Shown: in pieces, positions 22,569 to 34,151 of the stretch
How positions within the stretch are numbered: position 1 is the first letter of the stretch
How the letters are laid out: each line of letters opens with the position of its first letter
Notes under the pieces: model-generated
Seen by the model: the letters and a program-made list of their open reading frames with translations, nothing else
What the model was told of the DNA's origin: nothing
The model's database searches: none
Position numbers and translations under genes: made by a program
Assembly: GCA_001247695.2 (NCBI GenBank)
Contig: LGRX02003699.1
Span: forward strand, 16,563-80,562
Direction: 5' to 3'
DNA length: 64,000 bases
From: Cymbomonas tetramitiformis
Lineage: Eukaryota > Chlorophyta > Pyramimonadophyceae > Pyramimonadales > Pyramimonadaceae

Positions 22569-25500
22569 TTATCTCTCGTCGACGACTGATGGGATAAAGG
22601 AGAGATGGGGCAAGGTGCGCACATCCACAAACTTCAGAACATCGCCGCCATCAGGAAGCAATGGGAATCCTTGTAATACACCGGCCACGTTGCTTGCGGC
22701 CAAGGTAGCCATCCCACCACTGATAAATTCGCACACATTCAAACCATGAAAGTTAGCCCGCACGGCATCAGCAGAAGGAAAAGGCGATCAAAACCCGAGT
22801 GGAGGTGTGACATATGTGGCAGCAGGATGAGTGGAGGTGTGTCATATGATCACACACCGAGTGGAGGTGTGACACATGATCACACACCGAGTGGAGGTGT
22901 GACACATGATCACACACCGAGTGGAGGTGTGACACATGATCACACACCGAGTGGAGGTGTGACACATGATCACACACCGAGTGGAGGTGTGACACATGAT
23001 CACACACCGAGTGGNNNNNNNNNNNNNNNNNNNNNNNNNNNNNNNNNNNNNNNNNNNNNNNNNNNNNNNNNNNNNNNNNNNNNNNNNNNNNNNNNNNNNN
23101 NNNNNNNNNNNNNNNNNNNNNNNNNNNNNNNNNNNNNNNNNNNNNNNNNNNNNNNNNNNNNNNNNNNNNNNNNNNNNNNNNNNNNNNNNNNNNNNNNCTT
23201 CCAGCATCGGGGCTGGTCATGAGGTCACTTCCAGCATCAGGGCTGGTCATGAGGTCACTTCTAGCATCAGGGCTGGTCATGAGGTCACTTCCAGCATAAG
23301 GAAGACAAGAGCGCGCTCCGCCGCTTCGAGGGTTTGGGTGAGGGATTAACGGGGGAAGTGGTCTTGTACCGGGTCCAGAGCGAAGCAGAGGCGATGTGCG
23401 GTAGAATAACGGCGTTGGCACACTCTGCCAGCCCAGGCTTCATCAGGGGCTCGTCCTCGTACACATCCAGCCCGCAGCGAAACTCTGGATTCGCGCAGAT
23501 GCGTAACCAGAGCGACCTGCCCTCCCGCCGCCCCGCCCCCCACACAGTGCCACTGAGCTCCCCAAACACACTGCTTCACGCGGTCTTAAGTGAATAAGCA
23601 TTCTCAACAACTGCAGACTCACGAGAACGATTAGTCGGAATCTACGGAGCTGAAGTGATATCCAAACCCTCACAAAGTATGTTCGGCACTTGTGGCATTC
23701 CGATGCCTTATTGCCGATAGTGTAGAGTCCCGCTCCTTCTGCGCGGAATCTCAGTTTTTGTTTGCTGCATGGCACAGCTTTGACATGCCACGCACAACGG
23801 AGGAATGCATTTGTTTCGATTGTTTATGCACAACTTTGCCCCGATCTCCATTATGTCTAAATCAGAGCGCGGCAAGATTTTATTGGGCTCTGAAATATGA
23901 ATCCATGGCTCTTGTCGCAGTAGAGTAGTTTGCCCCATGTAGATCCGTGACACTGTACCGTGTACAAATGACCACGAAGCGACGCGGCCATTCAGCTCCG
24001 TGACACTGTACCGTGTACAAATGACCACGAAGCAACGCGGCCATTCAGCTCCGTGACACTGTACCGTGTACAAATGACCACGAAGCGACGCGGCCATTCA
24101 GCTCCGTGACACTGTACCGTGTACAAATGTCCACGAAGCGACGCGGCCATTCAGCTCCGTGACACTGTACCGTGTACAAATGACCACGAAGCAACGCGGC
24201 CATTCAGCTCCGCTCTACCTCTTCCACGAAGGGCGAGTGCATGGCCTCGGGGCCGGCGTTGTCCTACCTCGCCACGTCATCACCTACGGGAATGACAGTC
24301 CAAATACAGCTGAGGACGGGGAAGTGGACTTGCAGGAGGTACAGGAGAGGCTCAACGAAAATATGAACGCTACTCGCGGTGTTTACGCGATGCTGTGCAA
24401 GCAGTGGACGATGCCAGAGCTACACAGACAAGTGGACTCAGACGCTTATTTTGATCACGGAGGCGCAAGCACCCCGCAAGCAAAACTGCCTTTGGCGGAA
24501 CGCCTCATCGATACGGCTGCGCACAGTGTCGTGGCAGACAAGGTGATGCAGCAGTGATTGGATCATTTTGACAAGCCGAACAGAAAGGCGGCGGCAAGTG
24601 CGAAGAAGGCTGCAAACTCTGAATGCAAGGAGGACAGACGCTGGGCAGAGAGGAAGGAGGAGGACGAGAGGAAGGAAGGCAAAGGTGCTAAAGGCCGGGG
24701 CAAGGGGCCGCCGTCCCGACCAGCAGAACAGCCCTCTCCGGGCGGGTGCTAAATATGAGGGACTGGCAGGAAGATTCGGCCAGAGAAGAGGCTCCAGTGC
24801 GTGCTGGACTTGCACGACATTGATTTGCACGCCAGGTGGGGCCACGAACTTTCGGGGAGCAACTCGGAAGAAGGGCGGCTGAATCAAGACGGCGCGGAAG
24901 TCCTCGTTCGATCATCACACAAATCTCGCCCAACGGTGCACGACTATGATACAATGCCGACAAACTATTCTTTCCGTGGTATGGACAATCTGGAGTTGCA
25001 CCTCCTCGGAGCAGAACCTCCTATTCGCAGCGTCTTCTCGAACAAGAACATCCTCGTCAAACACGGCGCAGTCTCTCGTACGACGACACCATCAAATTGT
25101 CCAAAGTATGGGCACAATCAATGCCATCTTCGGGACGCCCTCGTCTACTCCATGCTTCGGGTGTGGCAGAGCGAAAGAGCAGCGAAAGAGCAGGAGAATC
25201 GGGGACAAAGCGGTGTTGGAGAGTGAGTTAGCGCCATTGGAGAGTGGGTTCGGGGGGGGAGTGGAGAGAAGGAAAGAGGATGCGAAAGTGGAAGGCGAGA
25301 ACGGCACCCACCTCGTCAATCACTGGCCCGCGTGCAGAGTTGACAAGGACCGCATTTGACTTCATCATACCCAAGCGCTCGGCGTTCATCAGGTGCGTTG
25401 TGGACGCGTCCAGCAGGCAGTGCAGGCTCACAACCTGCACCACTCCGAGAGCCACCAGAAATCACCCCAAAAAGATATATGGGGTCGCTTGCGCTTGCGT

Positions 25501-28500
25501 CCTGTTGTTGCACGGAGACCCCGTGACGATTCACCCCGACATGGAAAGAGCGCTCAATGGTGGGCCTGGGCGGGGAGCTGACATCTGCCTCCCTAAGGAG
25601 ATTCTCCACGGTATCAGCACGCCGAATGGTCACAGCCTCCTCGTCATGGCCCTGTAACATAACCGCCGCCAACCCTGTCATGACCAGAGCACCGCTTCGT
25701 CCTGTGGGGGCCCATTGCACCTCGCGCAGTCACCCTGCGATAGATACATCCCATTTAGCGTGTCATTCCTGTCGTTTTCGCAGGCAAAAACTGTGAGAGG
25801 TAAGTTTTCGCATAACAAATACAAATGGAGAGGATGCTGGCAAGGCACGCCCACCTCCAAGAATTTGCCGTAGTCAGTGACGTATTCCTCGAATTTGGGC
25901 TGAGGGAACATGTCGTAATAAATGCAATCCATCTTGTGACCTTCTATCATCATCCGTGCATATGCTTGCCCTAGACCATAAACCCTCTCTCCACCCATTT
26001 ACGTCATCGTTGGCAAGCGACACTAGTATGCGCTACCAATCAGTAACTGAGTGGGCGTCACTGGCAAATGTGGTACCAACCAATGAGAGAGAGCAGCAGC
26101 CCTGTAATGCTTTTTTGACCCTGGCAGGCCATGAGAGCAGCAGCCCTGTAATGCTTTTTAACCCTGGCAGGCCACGACAGCATCAGCACTGTAGTGTCTC
26201 TTTTAACCCTGGCAGGCCATGAGGCAGCAGCCCTGTAATGCTTTTTCACCTGGCAGGCCATGACAGCAGCAGCCCTGTAATGCCTTTTTCACCCTGGCAG
26301 GCCATGAGAGCAGCAGCCCTGTAATGCCTTTTTCACCCTGGCAGGCCATGAGCAGCCCTGTAATGCCTTTTTAACTGGCAGGCCATGAGAGCAGCAGCCC
26401 TGTAATGCCTTTTTAACCCTGGCAGGCCATAAGCAACAGCCCTGTAATCTGCCTTAACCCTGGCAGGCCATGAGGCAGCAGCCCTGTAATGCCTTTTTCA
26501 CCCTGGCAGGCCATAGAGCAGCAGCCATCGTAATGCCTTTTAACCCTGGCAGGCCATAAGAGGCAGCAGCCCTGTATCTCCTTTTAACCCTGGCAGGCCA
26601 TGGAGCAGCAGCCCTGTAATGCCTTTTTAACCCTGGCAGGCCATGACAGCAGCAGCCCTGTAATGTCTTTTCACCTTGGCAGGCCATGAGCTTGAGCAAC
26701 CCTGTAATGCCTTTTTCACCCTGGCAGGCCATAGAGGCAGCAGCCTATGTAATGCCTTTTTAACCCTGGCAGGCCATAGAGGCAGCAGCCCTGTAATGCT
26801 TTTAACCCTGGCAGGCCATGAGCAGCAGCCTGTGTCTTTTTAACCCTGGTAGGCCATGCGAGCAGCAGCCCTGTAATCTCCTTTTAACCCTGGCAGGCCA
26901 TGAGAGCAGCAGCCCTGTAATCGTAAGCGACCTGCTTCAAACCTGACTTGCAAGGAGAATGCCAACCCGGCAAAGCTGATGAACGAATCGCTCCCCCACT
27001 GCCAACGTTCAGGGCAGTCCAGCTGGTGACAGGCAGGCTGGCTCACCAATGCGGCCGGCTCCGATTATTCCGACAGTTTTTCGCTGCAGCAAATTGCCTA
27101 CGAAGAGGGCGGGCAGCCAGCCGACGTATTGGCCGCTGCGCATGAACACATCTGCCTGTTTCACCGAGAGCCGGCCGCTGCCATGAGTCACCGAGTCGCC
27201 ACCAGAGGCTTCAGTATCCCGCGCCCTCCTCCCCGTGTCCACACAGCATCCACGCAGCGTCCACACAGTATCCCGCACCCTCCTCCCCGTGTCCACACAG
27301 CATCCACGCAGCCCACACAGTATCCCGCGCCCTCCTCCCCGTGTCCACACAGCATCACGCAGTCCATCCACAGTATCCGCGCCCTCTCCCCGTGTCCACA
27401 CAGCATCCACGCAGCGTCCACACAGTATCCCGCACCCTCCTCCCATGTCCACAGCATCACGCAGCGTCCACACACAGTATCCCGCGCCCTCCTCCCCGTG
27501 TCACACAGCATCCACGCAGTGTCCACAGTATCCGCGCCCCTCCTCCCCGTGTCCACACAGCATCCACGGAGCGTCCACACAGTATCCCTTCCTCCTCCCC
27601 GTGTCCACACAGCATCCACGCAGCGTCCACACAGTATCCCGCGCCCCTCCTCCCCGTGTCCACACAGCATCACGCAGTGTCCACACAGTATCCCGCGCCC
27701 CTCCTCCCGTGTCCACACAGCATCCTCACACAGTATCCCGCCTCCTCCCCGGTACACTTTATCCACGCAGCGTCCACACAGTATCCCGCGCCCTCCTCCC
27801 CGTGTCCACACAGCATCCACGCAGCGTCCACACAGTATCCCGCGCCCTCCTCCCCGTGTCCACGCGGCGTCCACGCAGTGTCCACACAGTATCCTGCGCC
27901 CTCCTCCCCGTGTCCACGCGGTGTCCACGCGGCGTCCACGCGGGGAGCGCACACCCGAAAGCCGTGAGGACTGCTGAGCAAAACACATATGCAGCGTCTC
28001 GCCCAGATTCGCCTTCTCAACATAGGAAAACTAGGTCGCCGCGACCTCGGGATTGATAAGTTAGATCACTGTGATCTCGGGATAGAAGAATTCGGTCGCT
28101 TTGATCTCTCTGATCAGCCGCTGTTTCTCATTTTAGCTGCTATTGGTCGTACAGCCAAATAGAAATCACGAATAAAGTCACTTCACAGCTGAGGTCCTCA
28201 AAAGCGGTGTTTCCTACTTGAAGGCTGCAGTGTCGGCGGCGGCGCTGGGCAAACGCTACGGGGCAAGGGCAGCACCTCTGCGACGCGGCGAGCAGCTGCG
28301 AGGGTCAATGCCGCTGCGATCTCTGTTGTGGGCATCCAGGGACCCTGGTCAATCAGCTGCGATGACAGTCCGAGAAGCAAATAAACGCTGACATGCCTCT
28401 CAAGGCATAGGAACATCGCTGACAACCGGAGATGCACTCAAGCGCCTCAGCTTATCGCTCTCGCTCCAACATTCCTCGTTGCCTTGGGCACGGAGTTAGG

Positions 28501-30377
28501 CGCCAACACGATTCTAGCAATATGGGCATCGCAGCCGTTGTTCACGTAACTCGCGGTCAGCGCATGAGCGTGGCTTATCTGACAGGTGCGAGAGCGCGCA
28601 GGTACTGCTTGCTTGATGCAGTGCTCAAACCTGCAGTAGTTTCCGTGAGCACGCCGGGGGTGTTGCCAACAGGAAGGCCATGTGCATTCGCCGCCTGATT
28701 CAGCCAAGCGCCTGTTAGAGGGTCGTCCTCCGCAACAACCCCGCGGCAGGCGAAGGTTGCTGGCGCCGTCGCTTTACTTCCCAAGGGACAGGGGGAGATG
28801 TGCCCCACTTCTCGAAGGCGCGCCTTCTATTTTTGAATTGGACTGGTTTTTTTGCGATGCATATGTGGTACATAACCTATATACAGAGGTACATTGATTA
28901 AAATATTCATATAGATATAATTGTAGCTGAATTATTATGTACATAGATACAGGGGCAGAGTCGCAATCACGAAAATATAGAATCAACGTGTTGGGTATGC
29001 AGGGCCCGTTCCGCCCGCGAAGGAGATACTGACTGCTGGGTACGCGTTGAATAGCTGGGTGCTGAAAGTGCTGCACGCGGCGGGCAGTTGGCGCGCACCG
29101 CGACTTTGACATTATTGTACCTGCGAGGAGATTTACTTGTCAAGGGCTGCAAAAGAGGGGCTGGTGCAGACAGGGCGGAAACGAGGCGCGCACACGTCTC
29201 CGCGCGCTCAGCGTGGCACAGGCCTCACCCCACTGCGTAAGTGCTGAAAGCGGTGCCGCCTGCGGACTTGAGTGCTCCAAACAACTCCTCGCTCCAATCC
29301 TCTGCGCACACGTGGCGAAAAATTAGCAACATTCGCTCTTGACCGGATTCCTCTACGCTGGCCACACAAACCTGTTCCGGGGAGACTGTTATGCAGAACA
29401 TTCGGGGTTGTATGCGACACCTCGCCGCAGGCGCCGAGCCAGGGAAGACAAAAGACACTTGATTCGCGTGTTATTCCTGAAGGATAAGACGAAGGAGAAC
29501 GTCCTCAAACACACAGATACTTTTTTACGTTTATGAACTTGCTTTTGGATGTCACCGGAAGGGGGTTTAATAGCACCAGTAAGCTGGCCGATAACTCCAT
29601 CGCAACGAGTTGATATCAATGTTTTCACCTTCGCGACGTCCAAGATAGCGTCGGGGTGCGTGCACACCTGCTCTAGTAACACGCGCAGAGAACCGTCGGG
29701 TTGAATTGAGAAGTGCAGCCTCAAATGGTTAGACAAGTTAATCATACCAAGCGGCACTGCTTATAACATCTTCTGTGACATAAGGCGCGGAGCTGTTTAA
29801 AAAGTCGAAACGCTTGTTGACCCGGCGACTGGAACCGCGGAGACGCCTTAGTGCGGCTGACAGGACGACAACCGACTGCTTGAGTCGCAAATAATAAGGG
29901 AAAGGGTTTTCTGTAAATGTTTGAATGCTTGAGGCTTGCCATAAAAGGGGAACGCCCACCTCAACACGACAGTCGGCGTTTACCAAGACGTCAAGCCATC
30001 TCTTCCCTGGGAGATCTTTCGTAACGACGACGCGCTTCGAGCCGTTTTCATTGAATATCTTTTCGCAAAGTTCCAAACAAGGACTTTTCAGTATTCAAGT
30101 ATTTTAATCCATAGTTCGTTTGTTGAACAACTTGAAAGCCAATCCGAGTTGGATAGGGCATACCTTGACGGGAATTCCGTCCACTTGACTCGATATCGAA
30201 GAAACAGCAGCTGTGAAATAACGAGGTGCTTGCGTTTGAAAAGCCTGGCAACACCGTCGAAATTCTCAGTTGAACATCGTGAAGGGGCTTTAGGAGCTGT
30301 GTTTGCGGTCTCACCTGGGGGTATGCGTTGAAGGGCGCCAATGAACAGAACAGGTTTCTACCTGCACGAGAAAACAT
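22569..30377 (-). CDS. HPR1: NADH-dependent hydroxypyruvate reductase (photorespiration), 13 exons
   Basis: Reduces hydroxypyruvate to D-glycerate in the photorespiratory C2 cycle; D-2-hydroxyacid dehydrogenase family. Exons on the minus strand: 30377-30315 (tentative), 30058-29960, 29667-29577, 29301-29229, 29120-29099 (22 nt), 28694-28631, 28322-28276, 27155-27047, 25970-25855, 25651-25583, 25434-25312, 23516-23370, 22719-22569 (TAA). Phases agree at every join except one. The sum is about 391 residues, against about 386 in plants. Visible motifs: RWLDVLV, CDGVIGQLTEDW, VGNTPGVLTETTAE, the NADH fold GAGRIG, and the catalytic Arg (NSARGPVIDE), Glu (GLDVYEDEP) and His (LPHIASAS). Exon 23516-23370 is 147 nt where the phases need 146 or 149; the frame breaks at the CG run 23491-23496. 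The C-terminus PSVVDER lacks a peroxisomal SKL-type signal, and the tentative first exon is a basic presequence, so a mitochondrial enzyme is possible. Confidence 0.93.
22826..23014. repeat. 30 bp minisatellite in HPR1 intron 12, running into an assembly gap
   Basis: The unit GTGGAGGTGTGACACATGAT plus CACACACCGA repeats at least six times with almost no variation and stops at the start of the N run, so its true length is unknown. Confidence 0.95.
23015..23197. other. Assembly gap of 183 N
   Basis: The gap lies between two different 30 bp repeat arrays in one intron. Frames spanning it are meaningless. Confidence 1.
23198..23303. repeat. Second 30 bp minisatellite in HPR1 intron 12, about 3.5 copies
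   Basis: The unit is CTTCCAGCATCAGGGCTGGT plus CATGAGGTCA. It is unrelated to the repeat on the other side of the gap and close to the frame-shifted exon at 23370-23516. Confidence 0.92.
23943..24213. repeat. 53 bp minisatellite in HPR1 intron 11, 5 copies
   Basis: The words CCGTGACACTGTACCGTG and GACGCGGCCATTCAG recur every 53 bp from about 23945 to 24213. The unit includes the near-palindrome GTACCGTGTAC. Confidence 0.95.
24159..25226 (+). pseudogene. Decayed plus-strand coding remnant inside HPR1 intron 11, likely from a retroelement
   Basis: One reading frame is nearly continuous from 24159 to 25226, interrupted by TGA at 24555-24557 and TAA at 24750-24752 with a third stop just after. 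The first part (VHGLGAGVVLPRHVITYG, MNATRGVYAML) is followed by a lysine/arginine/glutamate-rich stretch and a tail with CPKYGHNQCH, vaguely like a zinc knuckle. Its strand is opposite to the HPR1 gene that hosts it. No family is recognised. A gag-like origin is a guess from the basic stretch and the Cys/His tail. Confidence 0.35.
26080..26926. repeat. Minisatellite of about 40 bp in HPR1 intron 8, about 21 copies
   Basis: The unit contains CAGCAGCCCTGTAATGCC and TTTTTAACCCTGGCAGGCCA. Length varies from about 36 to 44 bp through small indels, so most frames are broken. It fills most of the intron between the exons at 27155-27047 and 25970-25855. Confidence 0.95.
27208..27950. repeat. Minisatellite of about 54 bp in HPR1 intron 7
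   Basis: The unit combines CCTCCTCCCCGTGTCCACAC, AGCATCCACGCAGCGTCC and ACACAGTATCCCGCGCC, giving about 14 irregular copies. The array produces long open frames on both strands (the longest about 280 codons) that are by-products of its composition. Confidence 0.95.
29099..29120 (-). other. HPR1: 22-nt microexon of the HPR1 gene
   Basis: Bounded by the acceptor CTCCTCGCAG and the donor GTGCGC. It completes the Gly codon left open by the upstream exon and adds Tyr-Asn-Asn-Val-Lys-Val-Ala, the segment the family needs between AVG and the next exon (AAN). Both joins agree in phase. Without it the reading frame is lost. Confidence 0.88.
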
Positions 30378-31732
30378 GTTGGTCACCTGTCCTTTAGTTT
30401 ATGGTATGGTTATGTTGAAAAGTGTTCACGGAAGAAGCTTGTTTGCTTGAGCTGCCAGTCGAATATTTCATATGAAAATCAATGACAAAACTCGGAAATA
30501 TAGGCAACTTGCGCAAGATCTCCAAGATCTCCAGCATTCGTGAGAAATATGACACAATTGTCATAGTTTTTGGTGGAGGCTGCACGTTAGATTTTTCGCA
30601 CGCATCATCTAATGGCCCCGATGAAGGGGGAACTTTGGAGATCCAGTTTTGTGCTTTTGTCACATCAAATGAAATCTCGACAGGAACTAGGAATTCCAGT
30701 CAAGTGCTGTGACACGGCATCGGCAACAGGATAAGTTCAAAGTTGCACAGGACGGTTGTGGCTGACGGACACGCGGGCCAGGAGCGCAGGAGGAGAAGAA
30801 TCCCCGTCGCGTGGAATTTGATGGGAAATGTTCGACAAGCGAGTTGAACGGTTTCTAGATCAAAAGCGAGTATTAGAACAGTTTCTAGGAAGCGTGGACC
30901 CTATCAACACCCGGTTTTGGGGGGGGGTGAGATCTACTGTATGCGGCTGTATGTGGCAAATGGGCACCGGCGAATCGTAAAATATAGGAGTATGGGGTGC
31001 CGCCTAACCGCATCCCGGGTGACCGTAAACCGTTTTCTGGCTCCCTCCGCCATCGCCAGCATAAAGAGCAGGTAACGCCGTCTTGTCGGAATGGCCTCTA
31101 ACTACACTCACGCCCAACAAGCTTACCGAGGTCTCGCAGGGATTGGAATGAGGCCGTAGTGTAAGTGGAAAATATGTTCAGAACACCATTTTCTTTCATA
31201 AAAATACTTCATAAACCGTCTCATGTTATGTAGTCCAGCAGATTCGTCTCGGGAAAGCTCAAGAAAGCCCATTTTTAAGACGTCCCTACTACCAACGCCG
31301 GTTTGGGTTTGGGTACGTAAGTGGATCTGGTGCTCCACGTATACGGAGGTAAGTTTTCACAATTGACACAAGGGACTTGCCTTGCCTTGACACCACATTT
31401 CGACCTCCCGTCCTCAGTTTAAATGCTCGCAAGTGCGAGGGCGCAGATTTGCGAAGTTCCGTGCGTTGCGGCGAGATAACATTCTCAATGGGTACATACA
31501 GGGCGTGACACATTGCATACCCATAAACTCTTCCTATTGTTTGAGGGCAACGCATAAAATTACGAATTTGCCAAAATCGCGAGTTTGGTTGCAGGAATAT
31601 TCTGTTACATCTCTGTGGATATCCTCTATTGTGTGGTAGAAGGAAATGTCAACATTAAGTGTGCCCGAAACACCGCCCGGTATGCGCACACCTACTTGGT
31701 CGCATTAACTTTTGCCCGTCATCTCGTCACAG
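30378..31732. other. Region upstream of HPR1, no gene recognised
   Basis: This should hold the HPR1 promoter and leader. Frames at 30394-30663 (minus), 30482-30712 (plus) and 31123-31555 (minus) look moderately protein-like, for example GFLELSRDESAGLHNMRRF on the minus strand, but match no family I recognise and cannot be tied together by splice sites with confidence. Confidence 0.35.
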
Positions 31733-32159
31733 GGAAGTGGCTTCGGTGCTATCAGGATCGACAAGCTGAAGTTGGACGACGTAGCAATCACCGTTATCGA
31801 GGGCCGCGGTCGCAGACCACTAGAGAAAAGCATCCCCCCATTAACGCATATATTCATGAGGAACGTTTCCACCAGCCATTCCGCCGCAAAGTTCGTCGCG
31901 GCCTGCATTCAATCGTTGTCCACGGGGAGCACTGGAGTGAGGCGTCCCCTGGTGCTCGGCACCGGCGAATATCCAAAGTGGAAAACATTGTCAAACTCGC
32001 ACCTTGCCAGATGCGTCACTTCGCGGGAGACCGTTGAAATTCCGGGGCACGACGGGTGCGCATCGGATCGCACTGCCACTGCTGAAGACCTTTGGAAAGT
32101 ACTTGTGAAAAACGTTCGTACATTTCTCGTCGATCCTCCTCGCATAGCGGCTTATACAG
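31733..32159 (+). CDS. Possible internal exon of an unrecognised gene
   Basis: A 427-nt stretch, open in one frame, is bounded by an acceptor (TCTCGTCACAG) and a donor (TTATACAG followed by GTAGTT). It would encode about 142 residues with normal composition, including GSGFGAIRIDKLKLDDVAI, PLVLGTGEYPKWKTL and EDLWKVLVKNVRTFLVDP. No partner exon was found on either side and no family is recognised. It may belong to a gene with small exons or be a coding relic. Confidence 0.4.
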
Positions 32160-33933
32160 GTAGTTCGACACGGGTTTCACTGATTTGTGTGCTTTCATCA
32201 TTTTAAATGTACACGACGTCCAAAGGGCATGCATAGATCACGCACACGCCACGAAAAACGAAAAACGAACGTCGACCAATCAGCACAATCACAAGGGAGT
32301 ACGCCGATGAAGGCGAAGCAAAGACTAAATACCTGGCAGCAAAATACATCTCGCTCCACTCCCCGCTGGTACAACGCTTCAGATATGCATCGTCCTATAC
32401 AATAGTACGAGTTCCAAGGTCCAATATCAACGAGTAATTCTGATCACCGAAGTTCGCGCACACTTCAAGGCTTGCATTCATTCGCATTCGGCAAGATCAG
32501 GTATGAACTGAGGTTGTTAATTCGTCACTAAGACGCAGACTTAAGAGATGAATGGCATCTCCGGCAGGTTCGCTTGCAGAGGCACCAGGAGGAAAACAAA
32601 TTATTCTGTGCGAGTCCTGGAGAGGTTCAAACTCGCTCGGCTGTGTCCATCCCATGTGTCCATCTGCTTGTCAAAAGGGAATATAAGCATGTTCAACGCG
32701 AATTTCAGCATCTCGATGTGAATGTATGACATTTCAGTCGTTCGATTGTAATTTTGTTTGATCGGACCAACAGTATGTGAATGAGTGTAGTAAAAAATGC
32801 GGTGGGTGTTGACAGGGCCCAGACTTCCTAGCTATAATCGTAACTAGAGCTCTAGCTTTTACCAAATGCACGATACCTCGTCATTTGGAAATCGTCAACA
32901 GATTGGAAACGATCAACAAATAGGAAAAATCGACGGTATCGCGCGCATGGGTTGCGATATCGACCTGGGACAAAAGCAAATTATTATAGCCACTCGATGA
33001 CAGTGCGGAAACATATTTCGCTTGCCTCCAACAATCCGTTTTTTATGATGCATCACCATCAGTGTAAAAAACAGGGGGAAAAGTGGATATCTCTTCGACT
33101 AGGTACAAGCCCAAGGCGAAATTATTTAGTCGGGGGATTCTGTGACGGTTAGTAAGTAATGAGAAGTTCTAGTGGACGAAACGTACGATAAATGCATGTA
33201 TGATCATAAATGCATTTACGAATTCGTAAATGCAATTATGATTTATTCCCTGGAATATTCCGTCGCGTGGCGGATCAACTGCTTAGGATATGCTCGTCGC
33301 GTGCAAGGATGAACTCTGGACGCGCCGGCGCGCCTAAATCGGACCTCGAGGGTACCGCAGGCGCCGCGCCGGGTACCGCAGGCGCCGGACCTGGATACCG
33401 CAGGCGCCGCGCCGCCCGCGCGCCTGGCGCGCGGGCGAAAACAACAAGCGCCGCGCCAGCGGCAGCGCTGGCTCCCAGCGCGCCCATGCCGTGCCTCACA
33501 CCCACAACCGTCGCGTTGGCGCTGCCTTCATCCGCCAAGGCGCCAACGCGTGAAACCCGAACACCCCGCTCAGCGCTCGTTACTCGCGTCGGAGGTCGGA
33601 TCCCAACCGAATGCTCGAAGCGATTGACTCATGATTCGTGAGAGAGATAAAACACAAGGAGAAAGTGCACAAGTGCAGTAAGTAACGTGTCGAGCAGGGC
33701 TCATCAACATGTAACGTGCTCTAGGGCGTCACCGCAAGGCAAATCTTTTGAGATGTTGGCGCGCCGGCGGACGACGTTTTCCAGGCTAGCGCCGCGCCGG
33801 CGCCTATGCTAACTGCCCAAGCGCGCCGTCGCTCGCGATGCCTCGCGGCGCGAGGGCGTTGACCTTATCTCTCAAGCGCCGCGCGGGCGCGAATCCCGAA
33901 ATCCGAAATTTCACCCTTGGTCGCTGTCACGGC
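32160..33933. other. Intergenic, with GC-rich GGCGCGCC-type repeats near the end
   Basis: No gene is supported. At 33350-33412 a unit built on GGTACCGCAGGCGCCG occurs three times. GGCGCGCC-like words recur at 33316-33910, far more GC-rich than the surroundings. The word AAATGCATTTACGAATTCGTA at about 33208-33230 reappears in variant form at 37296-37345. Confidence 0.5.
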
Positions 33934-33958
33934 ACGACTGTTATGGAACTGTAACAAT

Positions 33959-34132
33959 TGCTGGAAACAGCTCAACAGACAGTGGGGACCCGAGAGCCGA
34001 CGGAACAAACGGATCACTAGACTCGTATAGAAGGACATAAATACTGAGTCTAGGTCACTAGCTGTACACCGAGAATGACACACTGGATATGACACCTGAC
34101 TGTACGAACTAGTCAGGCTGTCATTTCCAGCA
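33959..34132 (-). repeat. 3' LTR of element 3
   Basis: 174 bp, identical by eye to 35782-35955. It ends in the inverted pair TGCTGGAAA/TTTCCAGCA. Confidence 0.95.
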
Positions 34133-34151
34133 CACCACCTCATTTGAGGTG
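34133..34151 (-). promoter_or_regulatory. 3' hairpin and plus-strand primer region of element 3
   Basis: On the minus strand CACCTCA-AA-TGAGGTG is followed by GTG and the 3' LTR. The stem is identical in sequence to those of the elements at 6838-12263 and 58812-61350, but the loop is only two bases. Confidence 0.75.

Noticed and set aside
22746..23421. Open frames crossing the N run
   Set aside because: They consist of 30 bp repeats and unknown bases.
27129..28056. Long open frames of 200-280 codons on both strands
   Set aside because: They lie entirely in a minisatellite of about 54 bp inside an HPR1 intron; low complexity, open in several frames at once.
33210..33641. Ala/Arg/Pro-rich frame of 143 codons
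   Set aside because: It coincides with GC-rich GGCGCGCC-type repeats and is also open on the other strand.
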